This document shows, piece by piece, positions 42,116-51,766 of a DNA stretch of 64,000 bases. The position numbers and the translations under genes were made by a program. Positions within the stretch are counted from its first letter, which is position 1. Each line of letters opens with the position of its first letter. Source of the stretch: JBBIRG01 sp964410965 (GTDB taxonomy: Bacteria > CLD3 > SB21 > JBBIRG01); contig CAYPIY010000003.1 in NCBI GenBank assembly GCA_964410965.1, forward strand, positions 489,792 through 553,791, read 5' to 3'. Under the pieces are notes generated by a model. The model was not told the origin of the DNA. It ran no database searches and was given only the letters and a program-made list of their open reading frames with translations.

Positions 42116-43333
42116 ATGCCGATTCCTTCTTTTTCCCCAGTACTCCGTCGTTTTCGGGATCAGTTTTCATCGGTTCGGTTCAAAAGGTATCTGAACCATG
42201 CGGGTTGCTCGCCCTATTCGGATCGCGTAAGGAAAGCCATCGACGATTACGTCAGTGAATCCGCAGGCGAACTGACTGAGGATTACCCGAAAAATATTGC
42301 TGTCAGGGAAGAGCTTCGTAAAAAACTGGGATTGCTTGTCCGCACGGAACCGGACAACATCGCGATCACGAAAAACACCTCGCTGGGGCTTAGCCTGCTG
42401 GCATCAGGACTGGATTGGAAAGCCGGGGACCGGATTATCCTTATCGATCAGGAATTTCCGTCAAATATTTATCCATTCCTGAATTGCCGGCGTCACGGAG
42501 CGGAGATCGATTTCGTTAAAAGCCGGTCGCAGAGAAACGGGAGAATTCTGACTGAAGACATAGAGAAACTGATTCAACCGCGCACCCGGCTCCTTTCCAT
42601 CAGCTTCGTCGAGTTTTTAACCGGGTTCCGGAATGACCTGAAGGCCATCGGTGATCTCTGCGCCGGGAACAATATCCTGTTTTGCGTGGACGGCATACAG
42701 GGACTGGGAGCGCTGGAACTGGACGTACAGGAATGCCGGATCGGTTTTCTCGCCGCGGCCGCTCACAAATGGCTGATGGGACCGCAGGGAACAGGATTTG
42801 TTTATGTCCGGCCGGACCTGCTTGAACAGATTGTGATGACGCAGGTCGGATGGCTTTCGGTCAAGGACGCCTGGAATTTTTTTGATTACAGGCTGGAATG
42901 GGAAAACGGGGCGCGCAGGTTCGAGGCCGGCACCGAAAACTGGCCCGGCGTGTACGGATTCCGCGAGTCGCTTTCCCTGCTGCTTGAAACCGGCATCGGC
43001 AACATTGAAAAACATGTCCTGAGCCTGACGGATATCCTTTTCCGGAAATCCGGGGAACTCCATCTGGATATCCTTTCATCCCCTGAACCGGCACACCGTT
43101 CCGGAATCGTTACCTTCCGGCTTCATAATGATCCTTCCTCCGCCAGGACGAAAAACCTGTTTGATTTCCTGACAGAAAGAAAAATCATCACCGCGTACAG
43201 GGAAGGTTATATCCGCGTATCGCCGCATGGTTATAATTCCCCGGAAGATATGGAACAATTAACCGGCGCGATTCAGGAGTTCCTGAATCCGGAAAAATAC
43301 GGCCGGACTGAGAACCACGCCGACAGGGCATAA
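42116..43333 (+). CDS. Class V aminotransferase (cysteine desulfurase-like fold)
   Basis: A 405-residue PLP-dependent enzyme. It has FKRYLNHAGCSPYSDRVRKA (about 22-41), ITKNTSLGLSLLASGL around 83-98, SISFVEFLTGFRNDL, a VDGIQGLGAL aspartate motif that holds the pyridine N, and AAHKWLMGPQGTGFVYV (about 217-233) with the Schiff-base lysine. No C-terminal cysteine loop typical of IscS was noticed, so isopenicillin-N-epimerase-like or selenocysteine-lyase-like activity is as likely as sulfur transfer. It is followed after 1 nt by the NYN gene, so these are translationally linked. Confidence 0.88.
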   Translation: MPIPSFSPVLRRFRDQFSSVRFKRYLNHAGCSPYSDRVRKAIDDYVSESAGELTEDYPKNIAVREELRKKLGLLVRTEPDNIAITKNTSLGLSLLASGLDWKAGDRIILIDQEFPSNIYPFLNCRRHGAEIDFVKSRSQRNGRILTEDIEKLIQPRTRLLSISFVEFLTGFRNDLKAIGDLCAGNNILFCVDGIQGLGALELDVQECRIGFLAAAAHKWLMGPQGTGFVYVRPDLLEQIVMTQVGWLSVKDAWNFFDYRLEWENGARRFEAGTENWPGVYGFRESLSLLLETGIGNIEKHVLSLTDILFRKSGELHLDILSSPEPAHRSGIVTFRLHNDPSSARTKNLFDFLTERKIITAYREGYIRVSPHGYNSPEDMEQLTGAIQEFLNPEKYGRTENHADRA

Positions 43334-43334
43334 A

Positions 43335-43838
43335 ATGCACTACATTATCGACGGATACAATGTCATTCACAGGATCGAAGCGCTTCGGATTCAACTTGTA
43401 CAGAGCCTTGAAAAAGGACGTACGGCGCTGATCAGCCGTATTTCACCCTTTCAGGCAAGACACCGGCCCGAGATCACTGTGGTTTTCGACGGCGAACAGT
43501 CCCCGGGAGCCTCCCGGCACGAGCCAGGACAGATGAAGATCCGGTTTTCAAAAGCCCCGGGGAAAGCCGATGACCTGATCAAGCGCCTGGTCGACGAGTG
43601 TCCGAATAAAACCGATCTAACGGTCGTCAGCTCAGATATGGCCGTCCTTCATTACGCAAAGGCGTCCGGCTGCAGGCTGTTGTCATCCGAACAATTCTAT
43701 CAGCTTCTCTCGGAAAAAAAGGTAACCGATACCGGAGATGATCTGGGCAAAAAAGGCGATCCCCAGCTGAGCCGGTCAGAAATCAGGGACTGGATTGATT
43801 TATTCAACAGTCCCGGAAAAGTGGAATCAGACCCGTAA
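43335..43838 (+). CDS. NYN-domain ribonuclease (YacP-like)
   Basis: A 167-residue PIN/NYN-fold protein: MHYIIDGYNVIHRIEAL (1-17, conserved Asp6 and the IDGYN motif), TVVFDGEQSPG (about 48-58), then the acidic pair near PGKADDLIKRLVDE and VVSSDMAVLHYAKASGC (about 98-114). All metal-binding acidic residues appear present. YacP/Rae1 enzymes cleave mRNA on ribosomes; other NYN proteins are general RNases. It starts 1 nt after the aminotransferase stop. Confidence 0.87.
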   Translation: MHYIIDGYNVIHRIEALRIQLVQSLEKGRTALISRISPFQARHRPEITVVFDGEQSPGASRHEPGQMKIRFSKAPGKADDLIKRLVDECPNKTDLTVVSSDMAVLHYAKASGCRLLSSEQFYQLLSEKKVTDTGDDLGKKGDPQLSRSEIRDWIDLFNSPGKVESDP

Positions 43839-43839
43839 C

Positions 43840-45234
43840 ATGACTTCCGGAAAAGACCTATTCATTCCAGGTTATTTTTATTTTCGTAACGGTCAGCCCT
43901 TACGGGGCTTTCATTCCGTTGCTATTTGCGTTTTCCCCTTACTGGTGATTTTTTGGAAATGGGGACCTGTCACGGATATTTTTTGGTCGATGTTCCTCTG
44001 GCACGCGCTTCTGGTTTCGGACCGTGAAACTGCATTCACCGTATTTCAGTCCGGGCTTGTACTTCACTGGGTTGCCGCGCTCACACTCCTGGGCTGGACG
44101 GGCTTGTCGTGGATATTTCTCTTTCGCGCGGCGGCCGGTTCGGAAAATAAGCATTCCCGTACCCATGACATTTTCAGGCGTCTGATGCGGGACCCGGCTC
44201 AGAGATGGGCTTTCCGGGGGCTGGCCGGGATGATTCTGGCGATGCTGCTTTGTCCTCTGATCATTCCGGAAGATCCGCTGGCCCAGCATGACCTGACGGT
44301 CACGCGCCTCTCACCGCCGTTTCACCCTCTTTTCGTCATTCAGAAAAAGGAGCCTCCGGGACCCGATGACATACACGGGGATACGAGAACCGGATGTTTC
44401 CTGCGAATTCAGCGAAAGCTGCTGAATCCAGGACTATACCGGATTTACGCGGACAACGTCATGATCAGGGATGACACCGTACTTTACCGGCAGGGCAACC
44501 AGCCGGGGAAAATACATTTCAGCGGACTTCATGGACAGCATCCGGAGTCGTCGGTGCGGATGATCCGTGCATGGATGGGCCGGGATCATTTCGGCCGTGA
44601 CGTACTGAGCCGCCTGGTTGCTGGCGCACGGATTTCATTTGCAGTCAGTTTATTGTCGGTTATGTTATCGGTACTGATCGGGATTTTCATCGGCGCGGTT
44701 GCGGGATACTCCGGCAGAAAGACCGACGCCCTGCTGATGCGTTTTGTGGACATGATGCTCGCTTTTCCTGTGATTTTCCTGATCCTCCTGATTATGGGAT
44801 TATGGGGGCCGTCGCCGGGAATACTGATCGCGGTTATCGGGCTGAGCGGCTGGATGGGCATCGCGAGGCTGGTCCGCGGGGAGACGCTTTCCGTCCGGGA
44901 AAAAGAATACATCCTCGCTGCGAGAGCGCTTGGATTTGGACGGATGCGGATCCTTTTCCGGCATATCCTTCCGAACGCAATGACGCCGGTCATGGTGGCG
45001 GTTCCCCTGCGCATCGGGACCGTCATCATCATCGAAGCGGGTCTGAGTTTCCTGGGCCTGGGGATACAGCCGCCCGTGCCGAGCTGGGGCAATATGATCC
45101 AGGACGGACGCGCCTATCTCACCGATGCCTGGTGGATTTCCTCGTTTCCCGGCCTGGCGCTGGTTATCACGGTCATCCTGGTCAATCTTCTCGGGGACGG
45201 ACTGAGAGACGCCCGGGACCCCCGCATTTCATAA
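43840..45234 (+). CDS. Peptide ABC transporter permease (OppC/DppC type) with long N-terminal part
   Basis: A 464-residue membrane protein starting at ATG 43840-43842, 1 nt after the NYN stop. It begins with four TM segments and a loop of about 90 residues between LSPPFHPLFVI and the OppC core. The core opens with GRDHFGRDVLSRLVAGARIS and contains the ABC-contact EAA loop (REKEYILAARALGFGRMRIL, with A-A-x-A-L-G) and ends GDGLRDARDPR. Typical OppC is 280-300 residues, so the N-terminal region is enlarged. Import of peptides together with the two binding proteins downstream is inferred. No OppB, OppD or OppF lies in the window. Confidence 0.88.
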   Translation: MTSGKDLFIPGYFYFRNGQPLRGFHSVAICVFPLLVIFWKWGPVTDIFWSMFLWHALLVSDRETAFTVFQSGLVLHWVAALTLLGWTGLSWIFLFRAAAGSENKHSRTHDIFRRLMRDPAQRWAFRGLAGMILAMLLCPLIIPEDPLAQHDLTVTRLSPPFHPLFVIQKKEPPGPDDIHGDTRTGCFLRIQRKLLNPGLYRIYADNVMIRDDTVLYRQGNQPGKIHFSGLHGQHPESSVRMIRAWMGRDHFGRDVLSRLVAGARISFAVSLLSVMLSVLIGIFIGAVAGYSGRKTDALLMRFVDMMLAFPVIFLILLIMGLWGPSPGILIAVIGLSGWMGIARLVRGETLSVREKEYILAARALGFGRMRILFRHILPNAMTPVMVAVPLRIGTVIIIEAGLSFLGLGIQPPVPSWGNMIQDGRAYLTDAWWISSFPGLALVITVILVNLLGDGLRDARDPRIS

Positions 45235-45360
45235 GCCTTATTTCGCCGGATTCAAACACTCTCATACCGCCCTGAATGATGTTTATCTTTGCATTTATAA
45301 TTATTTTTTTTTAACTTTTTACTTAAAGAATATTCATTTCATAAAACGGTTCATTCCGCC

Positions 45361-48117
45361 ATGATAGAAACAAGACAAATCCTTACGGCCGGCGTTCAGC
45401 CGGAAGTGAAAACTATTTATGATGAGTACATCAGTCACCTGGAAGATGTCCTCAACCGGACCGGACAGCCTTCCAAAAAGGCCCTGCGCTCCATGATGAA
45501 CATACTCCTCAGCCTGGAAGAAACACCGCAACACAGAGAGACAAAACCGGACGCGCTCTCTTTCGGCATCACCCTGCGGCTGATGTATATGCGGATTTAT
45601 GATTTTTTATCGGCGGAAAACCACAGCGGAAGCGACATCGATGATTTCATCTTCAGCCTCAAGCCGCTGAATGTTCAGTCCCCGGAACAATTTATCGAGC
45701 ATTTCCGCCTCCAGGCCGATGCCGTGTTCGGAATATTCAAGCCGTTCCTGGACGCCGACGACGACGTCGACCGGTTCTCAAAAGTCGTGGACCAATACGC
45801 CGCCTTTTTGAAAGGCAAAAAGGATATTCTCGCATGGATCCAGTTTATCCGCATGTTCGCGGATTTCTGCGACGAACTGTATCCCTCCGGATACAGGAAA
45901 CTTAACGACGGATGGGGAGGGAAGCTTGATCTCGATAACGACGTCTATCCCATGTTTTTCAGGCGGATACTGCTCAGGGAAACCGGGGTGTTCGAACTGT
46001 CACCCACCGTCACCGATATTCTGTATGACCGCCTTAAGGAAGTGGGTGAATCCGAAACGGTACTTCCGGAGTTTTATGAATGGACCGACAGTATGCGCCA
46101 GGATACAGGCCTAAGGGATACCATTATCGGACTGGACCGGCGTCTGATCAAAGCTTATGAGGAATCCCTCCGGGAAGTGCCTGTGAAGGAAGACGGAAAG
46201 CCCGACATCCCGAAATCCATGATCCTGAAAAGCCAGCCGGCTTTTGAAATGCTGGAGGGCGCTCTGTATTTCTATTTTGACGACAAGAAACTGGTCCGGA
46301 TCATGGAAAAGACGAAAACGCTTTCGTTCCGGGCGAAGTTTCTCAACACGATCCGGACGTATCCGCCAAAAACCATCCATTTCACACTGTACGCATTCGG
46401 CAAACTCCTGCAGGCCCCGGAAACCACCGTAAAACTTTCCGATTCGCTGATCGAGATGTTTTGCGGGGAACTGAAAAAAAACATCGACACCATATACAGC
46501 CAGGAGGTTCTGGATAACCTGCCGGCCATGTACCGGCATAAAATTCCCGATCTTGAAATCCGGTTTTTCCTGAACCGCATCATGACCAATACGACCACAC
46601 TGGATGGTTTCGAGTCTGTGCAGAGCCGGTTCCGGGAATATATGGTCGAACAAAGCCAGCTTCCGCTGATCCATGAGATTTTCATCGAGCGCGCCGCAGA
46701 AAAGCGGCACGCTTCGGCGCTGATGTCCTTTTATATCGCCGCTCTTCTCAAGGAGGAACTGGGCGACATCGTACCCGACCAGATCCTGAAGATCCTTGCC
46801 GGCCGGCTGTCGCTGACGTACAGCTTTACCCGCAGGTTCAGCCTGTTCAAGGAACTGAAAAAGCTCCGGTATGAGTACGACGGAACGCATGAAGGACGGG
46901 AAACCGTCTACTACAACGGATTCGACCGGCAGGAGAAAAAACCCTCCGACCGGGAACTTCATACGCCCCTGAAAGACCGCAGCATCGACGAACAATGGAT
47001 CATTCTCTATCATATCATCAACAACCGCGAACTGCAGTGGGCCTTGCGCCTCATTGACGAAGAAGTCCTGTTCGACTATATCCTTTCCCGGAAGGACCAT
47101 GAACAGGACCTCCTGACCGCCCGGATGGAACTCCGCGGAAAAGTCTATAATATCATCGACGACAAATTTCTGGATCTGTTCACCGATCAGGAGGAAAGCG
47201 AAAAACGGGCGCTGGAAAACCAGGGCGTATTTCCCGCGGCCTATTACGGTAAATACGAGAAGATCCGCAGCATCATGATCGCCCAGTTCATGGCGTCAGG
47301 CTGGGACATGGAAGTGTATGAACTCAAGCGGAAAGGCAAGCGCCCGATGATCCGCATGACGCAGAACGAACTGCTCCGGAGCATCAAGAATATTGAGCGC
47401 AACATGATCATGGAACAGTACGAATACAAGGAAGCCCGGGAAAATATCGACGTATCATCCCTTAGAAAACAAACCGAAGCGCGCGAGGAACTTCTCGGAT
47501 TTGTGAATCAGGCAAGCAAGACGGAAGTCTATACGATCAAGGCTGTCCATCACCTCTCGGATGACGCCGTCGCACTGCTCAGCTATATATCCACCAAGCT
47601 CCGGAATCAGGAACTGAAAGTGGAACTGGGCATACGGCAGCTCGTCGAAAGGCTGAAATCGGATCTGGGGCACACCGTCGGCCGCGCGCCGCTTCCCCTG
47701 GATTCCATCTGCACCGATTGCTTTGAGGGAAAATACGGCAAAATTGACGTCAAGGTCATTAAGAAAGCAAAGGACGGCAAGCCGCTGATCGATCCGGAAA
47801 CCGGGGAGGAAGCTGAAAAAACCTATACGATCGTTCCGGGCAAATTCCCGGAATACCTGATCCCCGCCCGGGAGGAAATCATGAACCTGGACAAAAAAGC
47901 CCTGTACCGGATCTTTTATCTGATCACTCTGAACAGCATCATCGCCGAGACATTCACGTCGCTGACGTTCATTAAAGAGGCTCTGGACACCAATAAATAC
48001 GTCATCGCAGCCGATGGCCTCAAGGAACAGGCGATTGAGAATGCCGAACTGCTGGATTACGCGAGGATCAAATTCGATATGTCCAAACAACTGGAACCTT
48101 ATGAAATCAGGCACTAA
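45361..48117 (+). CDS. Hypothetical protein, 918 aa, largely helical
   Basis: Not recognised. There is no signal peptide and no TM helix. The composition is rich in charged residues (K, E, D, R) and the sequence reads as long helices, such as LLRSIKNIERNMIMEQYEYK near residues 679-698. A central segment includes a CTDC pair at about residues 781-784, with a basic/acidic mixture and DPETGEEAEKTYTIVPGKF after it. It lies between the OppC gene and the two peptide-binding proteins, all in one direction, with 126 nt and 47 nt spacing. Cytoplasmic scaffold or regulator is possible; no function can be claimed. Confidence 0.7.
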   Translation: MIETRQILTAGVQPEVKTIYDEYISHLEDVLNRTGQPSKKALRSMMNILLSLEETPQHRETKPDALSFGITLRLMYMRIYDFLSAENHSGSDIDDFIFSLKPLNVQSPEQFIEHFRLQADAVFGIFKPFLDADDDVDRFSKVVDQYAAFLKGKKDILAWIQFIRMFADFCDELYPSGYRKLNDGWGGKLDLDNDVYPMFFRRILLRETGVFELSPTVTDILYDRLKEVGESETVLPEFYEWTDSMRQDTGLRDTIIGLDRRLIKAYEESLREVPVKEDGKPDIPKSMILKSQPAFEMLEGALYFYFDDKKLVRIMEKTKTLSFRAKFLNTIRTYPPKTIHFTLYAFGKLLQAPETTVKLSDSLIEMFCGELKKNIDTIYSQEVLDNLPAMYRHKIPDLEIRFFLNRIMTNTTTLDGFESVQSRFREYMVEQSQLPLIHEIFIERAAEKRHASALMSFYIAALLKEELGDIVPDQILKILAGRLSLTYSFTRRFSLFKELKKLRYEYDGTHEGRETVYYNGFDRQEKKPSDRELHTPLKDRSIDEQWIILYHIINNRELQWALRLIDEEVLFDYILSRKDHEQDLLTARMELRGKVYNIIDDKFLDLFTDQEESEKRALENQGVFPAAYYGKYEKIRSIMIAQFMASGWDMEVYELKRKGKRPMIRMTQNELLRSIKNIERNMIMEQYEYKEARENIDVSSLRKQTEAREELLGFVNQASKTEVYTIKAVHHLSDDAVALLSYISTKLRNQELKVELGIRQLVERLKSDLGHTVGRAPLPLDSICTDCFEGKYGKIDVKVIKKAKDGKPLIDPETGEEAEKTYTIVPGKFPEYLIPAREEIMNLDKKALYRIFYLITLNSIIAETFTSLTFIKEALDTNKYVIAADGLKEQAIENAELLDYARIKFDMSKQLEPYEIRH

Positions 48118-48164
48118 ACTGACCGGTAAAGGATTCCGTCTTTAGAACGCAGGAGGGTTATTCA

Positions 48165-49784
48165 ATGACATACAGGTGGTTGTACGAATGCATGATTGCG
48201 GCTTTCTGGGGTTGTGTTTTCCTGTCCTGCGGACCTTCAAAAAACAATCAGGATTCCACCACCGCCCTTCAGCCAAAGTTCGGGGGCACGCTGATTTACG
48301 TCAAGAACAATCCGCCCGTAACGCTGGATCCGGCAAAAACCACGGAAACGGAATCCACCATCCCCTGCGACAATATCTATGACGGGCTGGTACAGCTGAA
48401 AATCGGCACAACCGGAACAGCGCCGGGGCTGGCCCATTCATGGGACATTTCCGGAGACGGACTGGTTTACACTTTTTATCTCCGTCCGGGCGTTCGATTT
48501 CATGACGGGACTCCGTTCAACGCCGAAGCGGTTTTGTTCAGTTTCGACCGCCAGCGCTATCCCCAGCATCCGTACCACGGAACCGGCGATGAATTTGAAT
48601 ACTGGAAATCCCTTTCCATGGATAAAATCATTAAGGAAATCCAGGCTCTCAATGATTCTACGGTTGTATTCCGTTTGTACGAACCCAACGCCACTTTCTT
48701 ATATATCCTGAGTATGCAATTTCTCAATATCATCAGTCCGGCCTCCATGAAAAAATACGAAAATGATTTCTGGAAGAACCCGGCCGGAACAGGCCCTTTC
48801 ATGATGTCCTCCTGGTCCTCAGACGGTACGCTGACTTTAACGTCGAACGATCACTACTGGGACGGACGGCCTTACATCGACAAACTGATTTTTAAAACCG
48901 GTAAAAAAGAGGAGGAAAGGGTGTCCCAGCTTATCCAGGGCCAGATCGACATGATCGAATGCGGCAATCCCGATCATATAAAGACCCTGGCGAAAGATCC
49001 CTCCGTTCACTTTTTCCGCCAGCCCGGAGTGAATGTCGGTTACCTCGCCATGAATATGAACAAAAAGTATTTTAAGGATCTGAAAGTGCGGCAAGCCGTG
49101 GTATACGGTATTGACCGTGAAAAACTGGTGAAAGAAGTTTTCGGTGATTTCGGGCGGCCCGCGAAGAATCCCATTCCCCCCATGCTGCTCGGATACAACG
49201 ATGAAATCAGGCCCACCGCCTATGATCCGGCCGCCTCAAAAAGGCTTCTGGCCGAAGCGGGCTATCCGGACGGTTTCCGGTGCACGCTCTGGGCTTTGCC
49301 GATCATACGTGAATATATGCCGGACGGCATGAAAGCGGCGCAGATCATACAGAACGATCTGAAGAAAATCGGCATTGTAACCGATATCGTGAGTTACGAA
49401 TGGAATGAGTATCTCGACCGGCTTTACGCGGGCGAACACGACCTTGCGCTGATGGGATGGATCGCCGATATCCCTGATCCCGACAATTTCTTTTTCATGC
49501 TCGATAAAACCGTCGCCGATCAGAAGCAATCCAACAACATCGCTTTCTACAGAAGCGATGAAATGTATAAACTGATTCGAACAGGAAAAACCACGACCAA
49601 CCAGATGGAACGCAGCCGGATTTATAAAGAAGCCTGCTCGCTGTTTAATCAGGATCTTCCATGGTTTGTCATCGCGCATTCCGTGGTGACCGTGCCCATG
49701 CACAAGCGCGTCCAGAATTTTCAGCCTTACGCAAGTTATGCCCGCCGGTTCAACAGGGTCTGGATCGATCCCGCAGTCAAGTGA
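48165..49784 (+). CDS. Peptide ABC transporter substrate-binding lipoprotein (SBP_bac_5), copy 1
   Basis: A 539-residue extracytoplasmic solute-binding protein. The N-terminus has a lipoprotein signal with a FLSC box (Cys24), then GGTLIYVKNNPPVTLDPAKT, FHDGTPFNAEAVLFSFDRQR (about 114-133) and the motif family of OppA/DppA (NPAGTGPFMMSSWSSDGTLT around 204-223; YLAMNMNKKYFKDLKVRQAV near 293-312). AGGAGG precedes the ATG. The protein binds peptides, nickel or other small solutes at the outer face of the inner membrane or in the periplasm. Confidence 0.93.
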   Translation: MTYRWLYECMIAAFWGCVFLSCGPSKNNQDSTTALQPKFGGTLIYVKNNPPVTLDPAKTTETESTIPCDNIYDGLVQLKIGTTGTAPGLAHSWDISGDGLVYTFYLRPGVRFHDGTPFNAEAVLFSFDRQRYPQHPYHGTGDEFEYWKSLSMDKIIKEIQALNDSTVVFRLYEPNATFLYILSMQFLNIISPASMKKYENDFWKNPAGTGPFMMSSWSSDGTLTLTSNDHYWDGRPYIDKLIFKTGKKEEERVSQLIQGQIDMIECGNPDHIKTLAKDPSVHFFRQPGVNVGYLAMNMNKKYFKDLKVRQAVVYGIDREKLVKEVFGDFGRPAKNPIPPMLLGYNDEIRPTAYDPAASKRLLAEAGYPDGFRCTLWALPIIREYMPDGMKAAQIIQNDLKKIGIVTDIVSYEWNEYLDRLYAGEHDLALMGWIADIPDPDNFFFMLDKTVADQKQSNNIAFYRSDEMYKLIRTGKTTTNQMERSRIYKEACSLFNQDLPWFVIAHSVVTVPMHKRVQNFQPYASYARRFNRVWIDPAVK

Positions 49785-49814
49785 GTATTTTTTTATTTCG
49801 CAAAGGATTCCACA

Positions 49815-51422
49815 ATGAAACTCCGAACGTATGCAACTGCATTTTTGTTGTGCCTGGTGTTCTTCGGCTGCGGCCGCTCAAAGAAAACTGAAACCGTCAA
49901 GGCAGACGAATCCAAACCCAAATACGGCGGAACCCTGATCTACGGGAAAAACGGCCCGCCGATCACGCTGGATCCCGCTTTTACGCGTGAAACGGAATCG
50001 TCCCTGATTACGGGTAATATTTTTGACGGGCTCGTGGAACAGCGCGCGGGAAGAGTCTCCTTTGACCCGGGCCTTGCGAAATCTTGGAACATCTCCGCGG
50101 ACGGAAAAATCTATACTTTTCATCTCAGGACCAGCGTTACCTTCCATGACGGAACGCCGTTTAATGCCGAATCGGTTCTCTTCAATTTTGAGAGGCAATG
50201 GAATCCGAAACATCCCTATCATGATAAAGAACGATCCTATGAGTACTGGAAGAATTTCAACCTGAATGATGTCATCAGGACCATGCGGGCCGTGGATGAT
50301 TCCACTTTTGAGGTCACCCTGATCAATCCGGACGCAACTTTCATTAACATATTATCGCTTGCGTTCATGGACATTATCAGCCCGGCTGCCAAGAAAAAAT
50401 TTGGAAAGGATTTTGAGAGGAATCCCGTCGGTACAGGGCCGTTCAAGTTCATCCGGTGGGAAGAGGACGGAACCGTTATCTGCGAGGCGAACGAAAATTA
50501 CTGGAACGGACGGCCCTTTATTGATACGCTTGTGCTGAAACCCGTTCCGGACGCGCGTACACGCTGGGAAATGCTGCGTGACGGACAGATCGACATGATG
50601 GGCTCTCCCAATCAGTCGGACATCGCTGAAATGGACACCACCAAAGGCGTGGTACTGGCCCGTCAGCCGGGCGTCAACGTGGGCTATCTTGCGATGAATA
50701 CCCTCAAAAAACCCTTCGATAATCTGAAAGTCCGGCAGGCGGTCGTTTATGCGATCAACCGCGAAAAGCTCGTGAAGGAAGTGTACGGCGATATGGGACG
50801 ACCCGCTAAGAACCCCATCCCGCCGCTTCTTCTGGGTTATAATGATGAAATCCGTTTCACTCCCTATGATCCCGACCGATCAAAACAACTGCTCGCGGAA
50901 GCCGGGCTGCCCAATGGTTTCAAAACCTCGCTTTGGACCATGACTATCGTCCGCGATTACATGCCCGACGGAATGAAAGCCGCCCGGATGATCCAGAACG
51001 ACCTGAAAGTGATCGGAGTTGAAACGGAAATTGTCGCGCCAACCTGGTCGGATTTCCTGAAACGGCGCGGCATGGGCGAACACGACCTGAGCATCTCCGG
51101 CTGGGTCGGGGACGCGCCCGATCCGCATTTCTTTTTCAATCCTCTTCTCGACAAGCTCATCGCGGAGAAAAAGCCTTCCACGAATGCAGCGTTCTACCGA
51201 AGCCAGGAAATGCATGACCTGATCACCAAAGGAAAAGAAACCTTTGATCCCTTGGAACGGAGCCACGTTTACAAGAAAGCCTGCGAGGTATTCAACCAGG
51301 ACTTGCCCTGGTTTGTTATCGCTCACGCCATGAGCGTTGTTCCAATGCGCGACTATGTGCGCGGTTTCCAGCTTCATTCCAGTTCCATACGAAAATTCAA
51401 CCGGCTCTGGCTGGCAAAATAA
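49815..51422 (+). CDS. Peptide ABC transporter substrate-binding lipoprotein, copy 2
   Basis: A 535-residue paralogue of the preceding protein, separated from it by 30 nt. It has a lipobox near FFGC (Cys19) and the same motifs: GGTLIYGKNGPPITLDPAFT, FHDGTPFNAESVLFNFERQW, NPVGTGPFKFIRWEEDGTVI, YLAMNTLKKPFDNLKVRQAV. The two are well diverged over the whole length, so the tandem duplication is not very recent. It may have a different ligand range. A clear terminator follows at 51442-51472, closing the plus-strand run. Confidence 0.93.
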   Translation: MKLRTYATAFLLCLVFFGCGRSKKTETVKADESKPKYGGTLIYGKNGPPITLDPAFTRETESSLITGNIFDGLVEQRAGRVSFDPGLAKSWNISADGKIYTFHLRTSVTFHDGTPFNAESVLFNFERQWNPKHPYHDKERSYEYWKNFNLNDVIRTMRAVDDSTFEVTLINPDATFINILSLAFMDIISPAAKKKFGKDFERNPVGTGPFKFIRWEEDGTVICEANENYWNGRPFIDTLVLKPVPDARTRWEMLRDGQIDMMGSPNQSDIAEMDTTKGVVLARQPGVNVGYLAMNTLKKPFDNLKVRQAVVYAINREKLVKEVYGDMGRPAKNPIPPLLLGYNDEIRFTPYDPDRSKQLLAEAGLPNGFKTSLWTMTIVRDYMPDGMKAARMIQNDLKVIGVETEIVAPTWSDFLKRRGMGEHDLSISGWVGDAPDPHFFFNPLLDKLIAEKKPSTNAAFYRSQEMHDLITKGKETFDPLERSHVYKKACEVFNQDLPWFVIAHAMSVVPMRDYVRGFQLHSSSIRKFNRLWLAK

Positions 51423-51441
51423 AAGAAACTCTCCCTGATAT

Positions 51442-51472
51442 GCCGGTTCGTGATTCACGGACCGGCTTTTTT
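51442..51472 (+). terminator. Terminator of the permease/binding-protein run
   Basis: GCCGGTTCGTG and CACGGACCGGC form a stem with a TT-type mismatch, followed by six T, 20 nt past the last stop. Good intrinsic terminator. Confidence 0.88.
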
Positions 51473-51577
51473 ATAACACGGCTCGACGGGTACTGTTCCG
51501 AAATCAACTCATATGGTTTCGTGACCTGCGGAAAACAGAATCCGATTGACAAACGGGCATACCGGTAATCAACCCGG

Positions 51578-51611
51578 AAAAAAAAGGCCGGCCTGTTCAT
51601 CACAGACCGGC
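51578..51611 (-). terminator. Terminator of the 1575-aa T9SS cargo gene (shared element, copy 1)
   Basis: GCCGGCCTGT (51587-51596) and ACAGACCGGC (51602-51611) form a 10-bp stem with one G-U pair, and the minus strand continues into eight U (plus-strand A run 51578-51585). The same hairpin recurs at 59815-59843 before the paralogous gene. Confidence 0.85.
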
Positions 51612-51640
51612 GCTTTCATTCTGATTCGAAGTAAATTGCA

Positions 51641-51766
51641 GTTAACTGCCCTTCGCGTCCATTCGCTTTATTCGCGGTTAATCACCCTTCACGTCCATTC
51701 GCTTCATTCGTGGTTAACTTCCTTTAGCGCTTATTCGCTTTATTTGCGGTTAACCGTCTTCGCGGA
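51641..51766. repeat. 36-bp tandem intergenic repeat (3.5 units), copy 1
   Basis: Three units of 36 bp start with GTTAA at 51641, 51677 and 51713, plus a partial unit to 51766. Each carries the segment CATTCGCTT-x-ATTCG followed by a G-x-G. The array lies between a terminator and the stop of the T9SS cargo gene. A related set occurs at 59871-59960. Composition resembles the dispersed ATTCGCG-type intergenic repeats of many bacteria. Confidence 0.7.
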
